Shown piece by piece: positions 35,426 through 44,085 of a DNA stretch of 64,000 bases. The notes under the pieces were generated by a model. It did not search any database and had not been told where the DNA came from. It was given only the letters and a program-made list of their open reading frames with translations. The stretch comes from Clostridiales bacterium Firm_09. GTDB lineage: Bacteria; Bacillota; Clostridia; Christensenellales; DTU072. The translations under genes and the position numbers were made by a program. Numbering within the stretch: the stretch's first letter is position 1; each line of letters begins with the position of its first letter. The stretch is taken from positions 1 to 64,000 of the forward strand of contig LVAO01000001.1 in the NCBI GenBank assembly GCA_001604065.1, read 5' to 3'.

Positions 35426-35454
35426 AGTATAGCACAAAAATCGCCAAATGTCTT
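35426..35454 (-). promoter_or_regulatory. Promoter of the hypothetical-AEC operon (leaderless candidate)
   Basis: Minus-strand AAGACA (35449-35454), 17-bp spacer, TATACT (35426-35431), six bases before the ATG. Its -35 overlaps that of the divergent crp-type promoter. Confidence 0.55.
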
Positions 35455-35481
35455 GCATAACGCTGTATTTTATTATATAAT
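35453..35481 (+). promoter_or_regulatory. Promoter of the Crp/Fnr gene
   Basis: TTGCAT (35453-35458), 17-bp spacer, TATAAT (35476-35481). The predicted leader is about 50 nt and ends in GGAGG seven bases before the ATG. Confidence 0.75.
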
Positions 35482-35536
35482 GAAATAACATTTGTTGCTT
35501 TGGCTACAAAGTCATGTTTACCGAGGAGGAAGCCCT

Positions 35537-36220
35537 ATGAACATTGTAAGGCTGATAAAACTGAACAATTTGTTTTGTGATCTGGAAGACAAAGAAATCA
35601 ATGCTTTGTTCGATGTTCTCAAAAGCAGGATTGTCAGATACCCCAAAGGCAAGATAATTCTTCAAGAGGGTACCCGAATCGACAGCATCGGTATCCTGTT
35701 GAACGGGTTGCTTTTAAAATATGTTACCAAGGAGGATGGCAACCGTGTCGCGCAGGGAACCATCGAGCAGGGCGGCATGTTCGGCGAGGTGGACGGATTC
35801 AGCAAGGACGGCACGGCATCATTTTCCATTGTTGCCGCGGATGAGTCGGCCATTTTGTATATAACGCTGGAGTCATTGATCGCCGACGGAGGCAGAATGT
35901 CATCCGGATTGATGACCAATCTCATACGTTACTATGTGGGCAGGATTACCGCTATCAATAAAGATACAGAATATCTGATCATCAAAAGCATGCGTCTCAA
36001 GATATCCAAGCTTATTTATGATAAGTACATTGAACAGGGTACACTTTCGATAGAGCTTGGCCTGAACCGTAACGAAATGGCAGAATACCTCAATGTTTCC
36101 CGCCCTTCGATGTCCCGCGAAATGATGAGGATGCGCGACGAAGGGATCATCACGTTTTGGAAGGATAAAATCAATATCACCAATCTGTCCGCATTGGAAA
36201 AAATATTAAAAATTCAATAA
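35537..36220 (+). CDS. Crp/Fnr family transcriptional regulator
   Basis: This 227-residue regulator has an N-terminal cyclic-nucleotide-binding-type beta-barrel (about 10-115, with GGMFGEVDGF in the phosphate-cassette position), a dimer helix and a C-terminal winged helix (GLNRNEMAEYLNVSRPSMSR, about 175-195). There is no N-terminal Cys cluster, so it is not an Fe-S Fnr. The effector is unknown. It is divergent from the hypothetical-AEC operon through overlapping -35 boxes, and immediately upstream of the his operon, whose promoter carries a palindrome it could bind; both links are inference. Confidence 0.88.
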   Translation: MNIVRLIKLNNLFCDLEDKEINALFDVLKSRIVRYPKGKIILQEGTRIDSIGILLNGLLLKYVTKEDGNRVAQGTIEQGGMFGEVDGFSKDGTASFSIVAADESAILYITLESLIADGGRMSSGLMTNLIRYYVGRITAINKDTEYLIIKSMRLKISKLIYDKYIEQGTLSIELGLNRNEMAEYLNVSRPSMSREMMRMRDEGIITFWKDKINITNLSALEKILKIQ

Positions 36221-36231
36221 GGAGAACATAA

Positions 36232-36258
36232 AATTGTCCCATATAATGGGCAATTTTT
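36232..36258 (+). terminator. Terminator of the Crp/Fnr gene
   Basis: Stem AATTGTCCC/GGGCAATT (one bulged T), loop ATATAAT, followed by TTT. It separates the regulator from the his operon. Confidence 0.7.
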
Positions 36259-36272
36259 ATGTACTTTATTAA

Positions 36273-36299
36273 TTTACTTGACTAAAGCGCTAAAGTAAA
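36273..36299 (+). promoter_or_regulatory. Palindromic operator candidate in the his promoter
   Basis: Inverted repeat TTTACTT (36273-36279) and AAGTAAA (36293-36299), 20 bp centre to centre, embraces the -35 box and most of the spacer. Inside are a direct repeat CTAAAG (36282-36287 and 36290-36295) and AGCGCT. The position suits a repressor. Confidence 0.5.
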
Positions 36300-36306
36300 C
36301 TATAAT
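36278..36306 (+). promoter_or_regulatory. his operon promoter
   Basis: TTGACT (36278-36283), 17-bp spacer, TATAAT (36301-36306). The leader is only about 17 nt, excluding a T-box or his-leader attenuator. Confidence 0.88.
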
Positions 36307-36329
36307 GGGGACAGTAAAAAGGAGAGAAT

Positions 36330-37454
36330 ATGGATTCCGTTTTGGATACACTGAAGAAAGAGGAACGTGTGGCGCTGTCGCTGCGGCAGTTGTATGAGCG
36401 TTTCGGGTACAAAAAATATAAAATGAGCCGATTTGAAGAATATGGCTTCTATATGGACAACAAAAGCTTTATTCCCGGCGGACAAATCATCTCTTTTACC
36501 GATCTGGATGGGCGCTTGCTTGCTCTTAAGCCCGATGTTACTTTGTCGATTGTCAAAAATGCCAAAGAACTGAAAGGTTGTTTTGACAAGCTTTATTATA
36601 TAGAAAATGTTTATAAACCGGCGAAGGGAGCGCATAAATTCAAAGAAATATCGCAGCTTGGATTGGAAGCGTTGGGGCCGGTGGATGGTTATACAACCCT
36701 GGAGGTTGTCACGCTTGCGCTCAGGAGTCTGCAATCGGTGGAGGATGATTTTGTATTGGATCTTTCACACATCGGCATTGTTACCGGACTGTTGGAGTCA
36801 TCGGAGCTTCCTGCCAATGCGGATAAAGAGCAGATCCTGCAATGCATTGTATCAAAAAACGTGCATGACCTCGGAAGACAATTGAAAGCCTGCAATGCGG
36901 GAGAGGGAATTGCCGCAAAATTGGAGAAGCTTATCACCATCAACGGTTCTCTGGGCAGCGCTCTGCCTGAAATTTGCAGCATAATTTCCGGAGGTGCCAT
37001 GGAAGAGGCGTATGAAGAACTTTCGGATATCTATAAAGCCATCAAGGGCGGCGAATACGAGAACAGGGTGCGCGTGGATTTTTCTATCATTAATGATATC
37101 AATTATTATTGCGGCATTATCTTTCACGGTTATGTCAGTCGTGTGCCCCGCATGCTCTTGTCCGGAGGGCGGTATGATAAACTCCTGCAGAAATTCGGCA
37201 AGGGTGTCGGCGCCATCGGATTTGCGTTGATTCTTGACGAAATTGCCGCTTATTATCCCGAGGACAAAGATCTGGACGCAGATGTGCTTATACTCTACGA
37301 AAAAGACGCGGATTGCAAAGGACTGCTGGAGGCCGTAACAAGGCTGGCCGAAAACGGCTTGAAAGTGAGAACGGAAACCTCTCTGCCGCAGGGACTTTCG
37401 TATGGCAGAATTGTCCGGTACGTTAAAGGAAAACTGGAGGAAACAGATGTTTAA
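36330..37454 (+). CDS. hisZ: ATP phosphoribosyltransferase regulatory subunit
   Basis: This 374-residue class II aminoacyl-tRNA-synthetase-like paralogue lacks synthetase activity and forms a hetero-octamer with short HisG, conferring activity and histidine feedback. The HisRS-like core (LRQLYERFGYKK, LKPDVTLSIV, YYIENVYKP) and the SGGRYDKL block are clear. GGAGAG precedes the start. It is the first gene of the his operon and overlaps hisG by eight bases. Confidence 0.92.
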   Translation: MDSVLDTLKKEERVALSLRQLYERFGYKKYKMSRFEEYGFYMDNKSFIPGGQIISFTDLDGRLLALKPDVTLSIVKNAKELKGCFDKLYYIENVYKPAKGAHKFKEISQLGLEALGPVDGYTTLEVVTLALRSLQSVEDDFVLDLSHIGIVTGLLESSELPANADKEQILQCIVSKNVHDLGRQLKACNAGEGIAAKLEKLITINGSLGSALPEICSIISGGAMEEAYEELSDIYKAIKGGEYENRVRVDFSIINDINYYCGIIFHGYVSRVPRMLLSGGRYDKLLQKFGKGVGAIGFALILDEIAAYYPEDKDLDADVLILYEKDADCKGLLEAVTRLAENGLKVRTETSLPQGLSYGRIVRYVKGKLEETDV

Positions 37455-38067
37455 TATAGCGTTACCCAAAGGAAGATTGGCCGAAAAAGTATGCAGCCTG
37501 CTGGCGAAAATAGGCTTTGATACTTCAGGCATCAATGATGATAACAGGAAACTGGTCTTCGTCGATGAGAAGAACGGCGTATCCTATTTTCTTGTCAAAC
37601 CTTCGGATGTGGCAATTTATGTAGAATACGGCGCGGCGGATGTCGGAGTTGTCGGCAAGGACATCCTGCTGGAATACAAGCCGGATGTCTACGAACTTCT
37701 TGATCTCAATATCGGCAAATGCAGAGTGGCGGTTGCCGCAAAAAACGACTTCCGGGAGAATAAAGAGCGCCCCTTGCGCGTAGCAACCAAATTTGTCAAT
37801 ATTGCGGAGGAATATTACAGCTCTCTTAACCGTGAAATCGAAATCATCAGGCTGAACGGCTCCATCGAACTTGCGCCTATCCTCAATATGTCCGATGTGA
37901 TCGTCGACCTTGTCGAAACGGGAACAACGCTTAAAGAAAACAATATGAGCGTGATAGCAGAAATTGTCCCGATCAGCGCAAGGCTGATTGCCAACAAAAG
38001 CAGTTATAAATTCAAAACCGTAGCGATTGATTCACTCAAAGAGAAGCTGGCGGAGGTGATTGCATGA
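37447..38067 (+). CDS. hisG: ATP phosphoribosyltransferase, short form
   Basis: This 206-residue protein catalyses the first step of histidine synthesis, PRPP plus ATP to phosphoribosyl-ATP. It begins with the canonical IALPKGRLAEKV and has the GSIELAP and VDLVETGTTLKENN blocks, but lacks the C-terminal regulatory domain, so it needs HisZ. The start at MFNIALPK is set by GGAGG seven bases ahead; a more upstream in-frame codon lies inside hisZ. It overlaps hisD by four bases. Confidence 0.95.
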   Translation: MFNIALPKGRLAEKVCSLLAKIGFDTSGINDDNRKLVFVDEKNGVSYFLVKPSDVAIYVEYGAADVGVVGKDILLEYKPDVYELLDLNIGKCRVAVAAKNDFRENKERPLRVATKFVNIAEEYYSSLNREIEIIRLNGSIELAPILNMSDVIVDLVETGTTLKENNMSVIAEIVPISARLIANKSSYKFKTVAIDSLKEKLAEVIA

Positions 38068-39335
38068 TAAAGATTATGAATGCGGCAGAGGCGGGCGCGA
38101 TTATCAACAGAGAAAGGATAGATTACTCCGCCGTAGAAAAAACTGTGGCAACCATTCTTGCCAAGGTGCGCGAAGAAGGGGACAAAGCGCTTTACGAATA
38201 TACCGAACGCTTTGACAAAGTAAAATTAAATGCATTGCTGGTTACCGAAGAGGAGATTTCGGAAGCCTATAATAATGCAGACAGATATTTTATCGAAACG
38301 CTGAAGCAGGCGGGAAAGAATATTGCTGTATTTCACAAAAAACAGCTGCGTAAAAATTATGCGATAAAAAAGAAAGACGGAACGATTGTCGGCCAACGTT
38401 TTTTGCCTTTGGACAGTGTCGGGCTTTATATTCCCGGCGGTACGGCGGGGTATCCTTCTACCGTATTGATGAATGCAGTGCCAGCAAAGCTTGCGGGAGT
38501 CAGAGAACTTGCAATTGTGACCCCGCCCGGCAAGGATGGAAAGGTTAATCCCGATGTGCTTACCGCGGCGCGTATTGCCGGTGTGGACAGAATTTACAAG
38601 GTGGGCGGCGCGCAGGCGATTGCCGCGCTTGCCTACGGCACCCAAACCATAAAAAAAGTGGATAAGATTGTCGGTCCGGGCAATATGTATGTCGCAGCGG
38701 CAAAAAAGCAGGTGTTCGGCGAAGTCGGCATCGACATGATAGCAGGACCCAGCGAGATATTGATTATTTCCGACGGGAAATCCGATCCCGGCTGTCTTGC
38801 CGCCGATCTTCTTTCGCAGGCTGAACATGATAAGAACGCAAGCGCGATATTGATTACGGATTCTTCGGCGCTGGCAGAGAAGGTGAGTGCGGAACTTGAG
38901 AAGCAGCTTTCGGTACTTCCCCGTGAAAGCGTTGCCCGCGCTTCAATCGATGATCATGGCAGAATCCTTCTCGTATCCCGTCTGGAAGAGGCCGCAGAGG
39001 TTTCCAACAGCATCGCGCCGGAACACCTGGAGCTGTGCGTGGACGAGCCTTTTGCCCTTCTGGACAAAATCACTTCGGCAGGTTCGGTCTTTTTGGGGCG
39101 CAGCACTCCGGAGGCGACGGGCGATTATTTTGCGGGCGCCAACCATACACTTCCCACAAGCGGCACAGCAAGGTTTTCGTCTCCGCTTTCGGTAGATGAT
39201 TTTATCAAGAAGAGTCAATATATCTTTTATACCGCCGCGGCGTTAAAGAAGAACGGCAGGCGTATTGCCGATTTTGCAGAACGGGAAGGCTTGCAGGCCC
39301 ATGCGCGTTCTATCACCGCAAGAACGAAGGACTGA
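38064..39335 (+). CDS. hisD: Histidinol dehydrogenase
   Basis: This 423-residue zinc enzyme performs the last two steps, L-histidinol to L-histidine with two NAD+. The glycine-rich VGLYIPGGTAGYPST, DMIAGPSEILI, AEHD and GSVFLGRSTPEATGDYFAGANH-type blocks are all present. It is coupled to hisG by ATGA. A 132-bp gap to hisC holds two small inverted repeats (around 39345-39373 and GCCCTAGGGC at 39412-39421) without a T-run. Confidence 0.96.
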   Translation: MIKIMNAAEAGAIINRERIDYSAVEKTVATILAKVREEGDKALYEYTERFDKVKLNALLVTEEEISEAYNNADRYFIETLKQAGKNIAVFHKKQLRKNYAIKKKDGTIVGQRFLPLDSVGLYIPGGTAGYPSTVLMNAVPAKLAGVRELAIVTPPGKDGKVNPDVLTAARIAGVDRIYKVGGAQAIAALAYGTQTIKKVDKIVGPGNMYVAAAKKQVFGEVGIDMIAGPSEILIISDGKSDPGCLAADLLSQAEHDKNASAILITDSSALAEKVSAELEKQLSVLPRESVARASIDDHGRILLVSRLEEAAEVSNSIAPEHLELCVDEPFALLDKITSAGSVFLGRSTPEATGDYFAGANHTLPTSGTARFSSPLSVDDFIKKSQYIFYTAAALKKNGRRIADFAEREGLQAHARSITARTKD

Positions 39336-39467
39336 AAGAGAACTGCACCCCTAAAGGCAATTTCGGGGGCAGTATCAATCGTTCATCTTTCTTATGGATT
39401 ACCGTATTTTCGCCCTAGGGCATTGCTTCTTCCGGATACAATGAATTTAAGGAGGTATCAATCATCA

Positions 39468-40529
39468 ATGAGCAGATTTCTAACCCCGAAATACGCTGGA
39501 CTTGCGACCTATATACCAGGCGAACAGCCCAAAGGAATCCGATATATCAAACTGAATACAAATGAGTCGCCCTTTCCGCCTTCTCCGAAGGTAGCGGGCG
39601 CTATCAATCTGAGTGTCATTGACGGGCTGAAGCTTTATTCCGATCCGACAGCCGGAAAAATCAGAAAAGCGATTGCAGATTTTTATGGATTGAACGAAAA
39701 CGAGGTTGTCGCAACCAATGGTTCGGATGAAGCCCTTATGCTTGCGTACTTTGCGCTTTGCGGAGGCGGCGGCGACATTGTCGCGCCGGATGTTAGTTAT
39801 GGGTTTTATCCCGTGCTTGCGGGACTTCTCGGGCTACCCGGAGAGACCATACCGCTCAAAACGGATTTCACGGTCGATGTGGAAGCCTTTTGCAAGACGG
39901 ATAAGCATATTGTTCTTGCCAACCCCAATGCCCCGACGGGTATTGCATTGACGCTTGCGGAGATGGAAAAAATCATTTCTTCCAATCTTGACAGGGTAGT
40001 CATTGTTGACGAAGCCTATGTGGATTTCGGCGGCCAGAGTTGCATCCCGCTTATCAGAAAGTACGATAATCTGATTGTCGTGCAGACCTTTTCCAAGTCG
40101 CGTTCGCTTGCGGGCGCACGTCTCGGATTTGCGGCGGGGCAGGCATCGCTGATGTCCGATCTGGACAGGGTGCGCGATATGATGAATCCCTATAATATCA
40201 ACAGCATGACCGAGCTTGCAGGCATCGCCGCAATGGAAGATAAGAGTTATTTTGAGGCATGCTGCGCAAAAATTATAGAAAACCGTGGATTTTTATCAAA
40301 ATCGCTGGCCGCTCTGGGCTTTGAAGTGCTGCCTTCCTCAACCAACTTTGTCTTTGCGCGGCATAACCGTATTCCGGGAAAAGTGTTGTATGAAAGACTC
40401 AAGGCAGAGGGAATTCTCGTACGTCATTTTGACAAAAAGCGGATTGAAGATTATAACCGCATCAGTGTAGGTTCACGCGGAGATATGGAAACCTTAATAA
40501 AAAAATTATCCGAAATCCTCTTGCAATAG
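39468..40529 (+). CDS. hisC: Histidinol-phosphate aminotransferase
   Basis: This 353-residue fold-type I PLP aminotransferase converts imidazole-acetol phosphate plus Glu to histidinol phosphate. The PLP lysine is Lys210 in TFSKSRSLAGARLGFA; LNTNESPFPP and NPNAPTG are family hallmarks. The start is chosen by GGAGGT (39451-39456); an in-frame codon 15 residues upstream lacks support. A 7-bp hairpin (40540-40556, ATGAAGG/CCTTCAT) lies just downstream, before hisB. Confidence 0.94.
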   Translation: MSRFLTPKYAGLATYIPGEQPKGIRYIKLNTNESPFPPSPKVAGAINLSVIDGLKLYSDPTAGKIRKAIADFYGLNENEVVATNGSDEALMLAYFALCGGGGDIVAPDVSYGFYPVLAGLLGLPGETIPLKTDFTVDVEAFCKTDKHIVLANPNAPTGIALTLAEMEKIISSNLDRVVIVDEAYVDFGGQSCIPLIRKYDNLIVVQTFSKSRSLAGARLGFAAGQASLMSDLDRVRDMMNPYNINSMTELAGIAAMEDKSYFEACCAKIIENRGFLSKSLAALGFEVLPSSTNFVFARHNRIPGKVLYERLKAEGILVRHFDKKRIEDYNRISVGSRGDMETLIKKLSEILLQ

Positions 40530-40598
40530 TGTACAATAGATGAAGGATCCCTTCATAGTTTATTGATTGGTTCTAAAAAGTATAAGGAAGGCAGAGAG

Positions 40599-41186
40599 AT
40601 GAGAACATCCGAAATTGTCCGAAAAACCAAAGAAACCGATATTTTCCTCTCCCTCAATCTGGATGGAAGCGGCAAAGCAAAGATTTCTACCGGAGTGGGT
40701 TTTTTTGACCATATGCTGGATTTATTTGCCGCGCACGGCAGATTTGACCTTACCGTCACATGCAAAGGCGATCTGAAGGTCGATGCGCATCACACCGTTG
40801 AGGATGTTGCCATAGCATTGGGCGGTTGTTTTAAGGAAGCACTCGGGGATAAGCGGGGCATCTGCCGCTATGGCAGTGTGACACTGCCCATGGACGAGGC
40901 GCTTGTGATGGTTGCGCTGGACTTCAGCGGCAGATCCTATCTGAATTATAACGTTGCGATTGCCGCAGAAAAGGTTGGAGAGTTTGACACAGAGCTGGGC
41001 GAAGAATTCATGGCGGCTTTTGTGAGAACGGCGGGTCTTACCCTCCACATCGAACAGTTGGAAGGCAGCAATGCCCACCACATCCTGGAGGCGGTTTTCA
41101 AGGCGCTTGCGCGTGCGCTTCGTCAGGCCATAGCTTATGACCCCGCCGCCAAGGACGAAATCCCTTCCACCAAAGGATTATTATAA
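40599..41186 (+). CDS. hisB: Imidazoleglycerol-phosphate dehydratase
   Basis: This 195-residue monofunctional HisB converts imidazoleglycerol phosphate to imidazole-acetol phosphate. The metal-binding repeats GVGFFDHMLD, DAHHTVEDVAIALG and EGSNAHHILEAVFKALARAL are intact. It begins at MRTSEIVRKT after AAGGAAG; the 12-codon upstream extension is not conserved. No phosphatase domain is fused, so histidinol-phosphatase must be encoded elsewhere. Confidence 0.95.
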   Translation: MRTSEIVRKTKETDIFLSLNLDGSGKAKISTGVGFFDHMLDLFAAHGRFDLTVTCKGDLKVDAHHTVEDVAIALGGCFKEALGDKRGICRYGSVTLPMDEALVMVALDFSGRSYLNYNVAIAAEKVGEFDTELGEEFMAAFVRTAGLTLHIEQLEGSNAHHILEAVFKALARALRQAIAYDPAAKDEIPSTKGLL

Positions 41187-41207
41187 GATTATTATAAGGA
41201 TAACAAT

Positions 41208-41816
41208 ATGATAGCAATCATCGACTACGGGGTAGGCAATCTTTTTTCCTTGAGCAGCTCACTGAATTATCTGGGGCTGTCCAATGCCGTCACCTCGGAA
41301 AAAAATGTCATTCTTGCTGCGGACAGAATCATTCTTCCCGGTGTCGGTGCCTTTGCGGACGCATATGCAAAACTGGAGGCAACCGGACTGATAAGCCTGA
41401 TAAAAGAAGAAGCCGCAGCGGGCAAACCGCTTCTGGGGATCTGTCTGGGTATGCAGATGCTGTTTGACAAGAGCTTTGAATACGGCGTGCATGCTGGCCT
41501 GGGATTTATCAGAGGGGAGGTTTGCCCCATTGCGGAGGATTTGACGGAACCTCTGAAAGTGCCGCATATCGGCTGGAACAGTCTGCATTTTGTCAAAGAC
41601 AGTCCGCTGTTCAAGTACAATAAAGAGGGGGATTACGTCTATTACGTGCATTCTTATTATGGAAAAAACTGCGCGGAGTCCGTCATCGCGACTTCCCTCT
41701 ACGGCATTGAGATCACGGGGGCGGTTGCCTGCGGCAACGTTTTCGGCACGCAGTTTCATCCGGAAAAAAGCGGAGAAGCCGGACTGCGGATATTAAAAGC
41801 ATTTTCTGAGGTATAA
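41208..41816 (+). CDS. hisH: Imidazole glycerol phosphate synthase, glutamine amidotransferase subunit
   Basis: This 202-residue class I amidotransferase supplies ammonia from glutamine to HisF. The nucleophile is Cys79 in LLGICLGMQ, and the His-Glu pair lies in GTQFHPEKS. It is tightly packed with hisA, one base apart. Confidence 0.95.
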   Translation: MIAIIDYGVGNLFSLSSSLNYLGLSNAVTSEKNVILAADRIILPGVGAFADAYAKLEATGLISLIKEEAAAGKPLLGICLGMQMLFDKSFEYGVHAGLGFIRGEVCPIAEDLTEPLKVPHIGWNSLHFVKDSPLFKYNKEGDYVYYVHSYYGKNCAESVIATSLYGIEITGAVACGNVFGTQFHPEKSGEAGLRILKAFSEV

Positions 41817-41817
41817 G

Positions 41818-42540
41818 ATGGATATTTATCCCGCGATTGATATTCTGGGCGGCAAAGCCGTCCGTCTGACGAGGGGCGATTATGCAACGGGCGAGGTGTT
41901 TTCGGACGATCCCGTAAAGGTGCTGCAAGGCTTCAGAAAGCAGGGAGCACAGTTTTTGCATGTCGTCGATCTGGACGGTGCCAAGGACGGCAGCATTGCT
42001 AATTTTGCCATCATCCGCCGTTTGGCGGCAGAAGGCGGTGTATTCATGGAGGTCGGCGGCGGAATCCGCAACGAAGAACGCGTCAGAAGCTATCTGGAGT
42101 TGGGTGTCGGCCGCGTTATTCTGGGCACGGCGGCGGTCCGCGATTTTTCTTTTGCAGAGAAAATGGCCGCCAGGTATCCCGGCAGGATAGCCGTTGGTGT
42201 GGATGCCAAAGACGGATTTGTCGCGGTGGATGGCTGGAAAACGGTCACCGATACCGATGCCTATCTGTTTTGCGCGCGATGTGCGGAAGCAGGCATCGAC
42301 AAGGTCATTTTTACCGACATCGCTACCGACGGCGGGATGGCAGGCACCAATATGGAAGCATTTAGAAAGCTGTCCCAAATCAAAGGGTTGGATGTGATTG
42401 CTTCCGGCGGAATCTCGGACGAAACGGAGCTTCGCGCCCTTCGCGTGCTTTCTGTATCGGGAGCTATTTTAGGCAAGGCGATATACAAAGGTTTGATTGA
42501 TTTGTCGCGCGCGGTGCAGATAGGGAGGGGCGAATTATGA
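41818..42540 (+). CDS. hisA: ProFAR isomerase
   Basis: This 240-residue TIM barrel isomerises the ProFAR aminoaldose to PRFAR. It begins MDIYPAIDILGGKAVRL, with Asp8 as a catalytic acid, and has GGGIR and the FTDIATDGGMAG segment with the second catalytic Asp. It overlaps hisF by ATGA. Confidence 0.95.
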   Translation: MDIYPAIDILGGKAVRLTRGDYATGEVFSDDPVKVLQGFRKQGAQFLHVVDLDGAKDGSIANFAIIRRLAAEGGVFMEVGGGIRNEERVRSYLELGVGRVILGTAAVRDFSFAEKMAARYPGRIAVGVDAKDGFVAVDGWKTVTDTDAYLFCARCAEAGIDKVIFTDIATDGGMAGTNMEAFRKLSQIKGLDVIASGGISDETELRALRVLSVSGAILGKAIYKGLIDLSRAVQIGRGEL

Positions 42541-43295
42541 TTACCAAGCGGATTATACCTTGTCTGGATGTGCGCAACGGGCGCGTAGTCAAGGGTGTCA
42601 ATTTTTCGGGTGTGCAGGACGTGGAAGATCCTGTTGCGATGGCGGCATTTTATAATGAGAGCGGCGCGGATGAATTGGTTTTCTACGACATTACCGCCTC
42701 TTTTGAAGGACGGGCGCTGTTCAACGATGTTCTGACCGAAGTTGCCAAGCAGATTTTTATTCCGTTAACGGTGGGTGGCGCCATCAACAGCGTTGCGGAT
42801 TTCGACCGGGTTCTCAAGTGCGGTGCGGACAAGGTCAGCGTCAATACGGGCGCTGTCCGCAATCCTTCGCTCATTACGGAGGCCGCAAAACGGTATGGTA
42901 ATCAATGCGTGGTGCTCTCGATGGACGTCAAGAGAGTGGACGGAAAATACACGATTTTCGCCAAAGGCGGCAGAGAAAACACCGGCATTGACGCATTGGA
43001 ATGGGCAAGACAGGGAGAAGACCGGGGAGCGGGCGAATTGGTGGTCAACAGTATCGATACCGACGGTGTCAAACGTGGCTTCGATACAGAACTTCTGGAA
43101 GAAATCGGCAGACGCGTATCTGTTCCCATCATCGCTTCGGGCGGGGCCGGCAGCAAGGAGGATTTTCTGAAGCTTTTCAAGACCCTTCCCAAGGTGGACG
43201 CGGGGCTGGCGGCATCCATTTTCCATTTCAAGGAAATCAATATCCGGGATCTGAAAAACTATCTGCGTTCAAACGGCGTGGAAGTGAGATTATAA
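42537..43295 (+). CDS. hisF: Imidazole glycerol phosphate synthase, cyclase subunit
   Basis: This 252-residue TIM-barrel cyclase partner of HisH forms imidazoleglycerol phosphate and AICAR. It starts with RIIPCLDVRNGRVVKG and contains NSIDTDGVKRGFD and ASGGAGS, all diagnostic. A 23-bp gap separates it from hisIE. Confidence 0.96.
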   Translation: MITKRIIPCLDVRNGRVVKGVNFSGVQDVEDPVAMAAFYNESGADELVFYDITASFEGRALFNDVLTEVAKQIFIPLTVGGAINSVADFDRVLKCGADKVSVNTGAVRNPSLITEAAKRYGNQCVVLSMDVKRVDGKYTIFAKGGRENTGIDALEWARQGEDRGAGELVVNSIDTDGVKRGFDTELLEEIGRRVSVPIIASGGAGSKEDFLKLFKTLPKVDAGLAASIFHFKEINIRDLKNYLRSNGVEVRL

Positions 43296-43318
43296 AATTC
43301 TGAATCGGGAGAAAGAAT

Positions 43319-43966
43319 ATGCTGGACATCAAAGACATTAAGTTTAATCAGGACGGATTGGTTCCTGCCATCGTACAGGACTATTTTACAAAAGAAGTGC
43401 TGACGGTAGCCTATATGAATTATGAGAGTCTGTCAATCAGTATGGAGGAAGAAAAGACCTGCTTTTACAGCCGTTCGCGCAAGACACTCTGGCGAAAAGG
43501 CGAAACCTCCGGCAACTTTCAACACATTGTTTCCATCAAAGCGGATTGCGACAGGGATGCACTGGTAATCGAGGTTGTGAAAGATGGACCCGCCTGCCAT
43601 CTGGGCAATGAGAGCTGCTTTGTGGATAAGCTGTTCCAAAGCACGCAATACGGAGAATTTTCTTATGAAAAGCTGTTCGGACTCATCAAAAGCAGGAAGT
43701 CCGATCCGCAGGAAGGTTCTTATACTACTTATCTTTTTCAGAAGGGCATCGACAAGATTCTCAAAAAGGTGGGCGAAGAAGCAACCGAGGTCATCATTGC
43801 CGGCAAGGGCGGCAGCAAAGAAGAGCTTATTTATGAAATTGCCGATCTCACTTACCATGTCATGGTGCTGATGGCAGAACAAAATGTGACATTAAACGAG
43901 ATATTTGCAGAATTGTCTTCCCGCCATGTGATTGATAAGAAGGTCAAGCAAGAAAAGATGAAATAA
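43319..43966 (+). CDS. hisIE: Bifunctional phosphoribosyl-AMP cyclohydrolase / phosphoribosyl-ATP pyrophosphohydrolase
   Basis: This 215-residue fusion has an N-terminal HisI domain (1-110) with [16 protein letters not shown] and the metal-binding Asp/Cys pattern DCDRDALV and ACHLG. The C-terminal HisE domain (about 117-205) has the four-helix NTP-pyrophosphohydrolase motif [15 protein letters not shown]. It performs steps two and three of histidine synthesis and is the last his gene; no hairpin terminator is evident before the pyr promoter. Confidence 0.94.
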   Translation: MLDIKDIKFNQDGLVPAIVQDYFTKEVLTVAYMNYESLSISMEEEKTCFYSRSRKTLWRKGETSGNFQHIVSIKADCDRDALVIEVVKDGPACHLGNESCFVDKLFQSTQYGEFSYEKLFGLIKSRKSDPQEGSYTTYLFQKGIDKILKKVGEEATEVIIAGKGGSKEELIYEIADLTYHVMVLMAEQNVTLNEIFAELSSRHVIDKKVKQEKMK

Positions 43967-43987
43967 TCAAAAAGGCGCGCAAAGCAT

Positions 43988-44016
43988 TTGCATTTCAACA
44001 AGAGGTGTGTTATAAT
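43988..44016 (+). promoter_or_regulatory. pyr operon promoter
   Basis: TTGCAT (43988-43993), 17-bp spacer, TATAAT (44011-44016) with an extended -10 TGT just upstream. Confidence 0.78.
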
Positions 44017-44024
44017 ACCTCGAA

Positions 44025-44076
44025 AGGTTAAGAGCAATCAAAGGATACAAACCTCACAATGGTCTTTGCGAGAGGT
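44025..44076 (+). promoter_or_regulatory. pyrB leader with two mutually exclusive short stems
   Basis: ACCTC (44051-44055) can pair with GAGGT (44072-44076), which is the pyrB Shine-Dalgarno. AACCT (44050-44054) can instead pair with AGGTT (44025-44029), freeing it. Each stem has only five bp, so the switch is speculative. Confidence 0.3.
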
Positions 44077-44085
44077 AAATGAGTT

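Noticed and set aside
44061-44076. PyrR-binding loop in the pyr leader
   Set aside because: GAGAGGT matches only the 3' part of the PyrR consensus; the conserved 5' half is missing and no pyrR gene is present.
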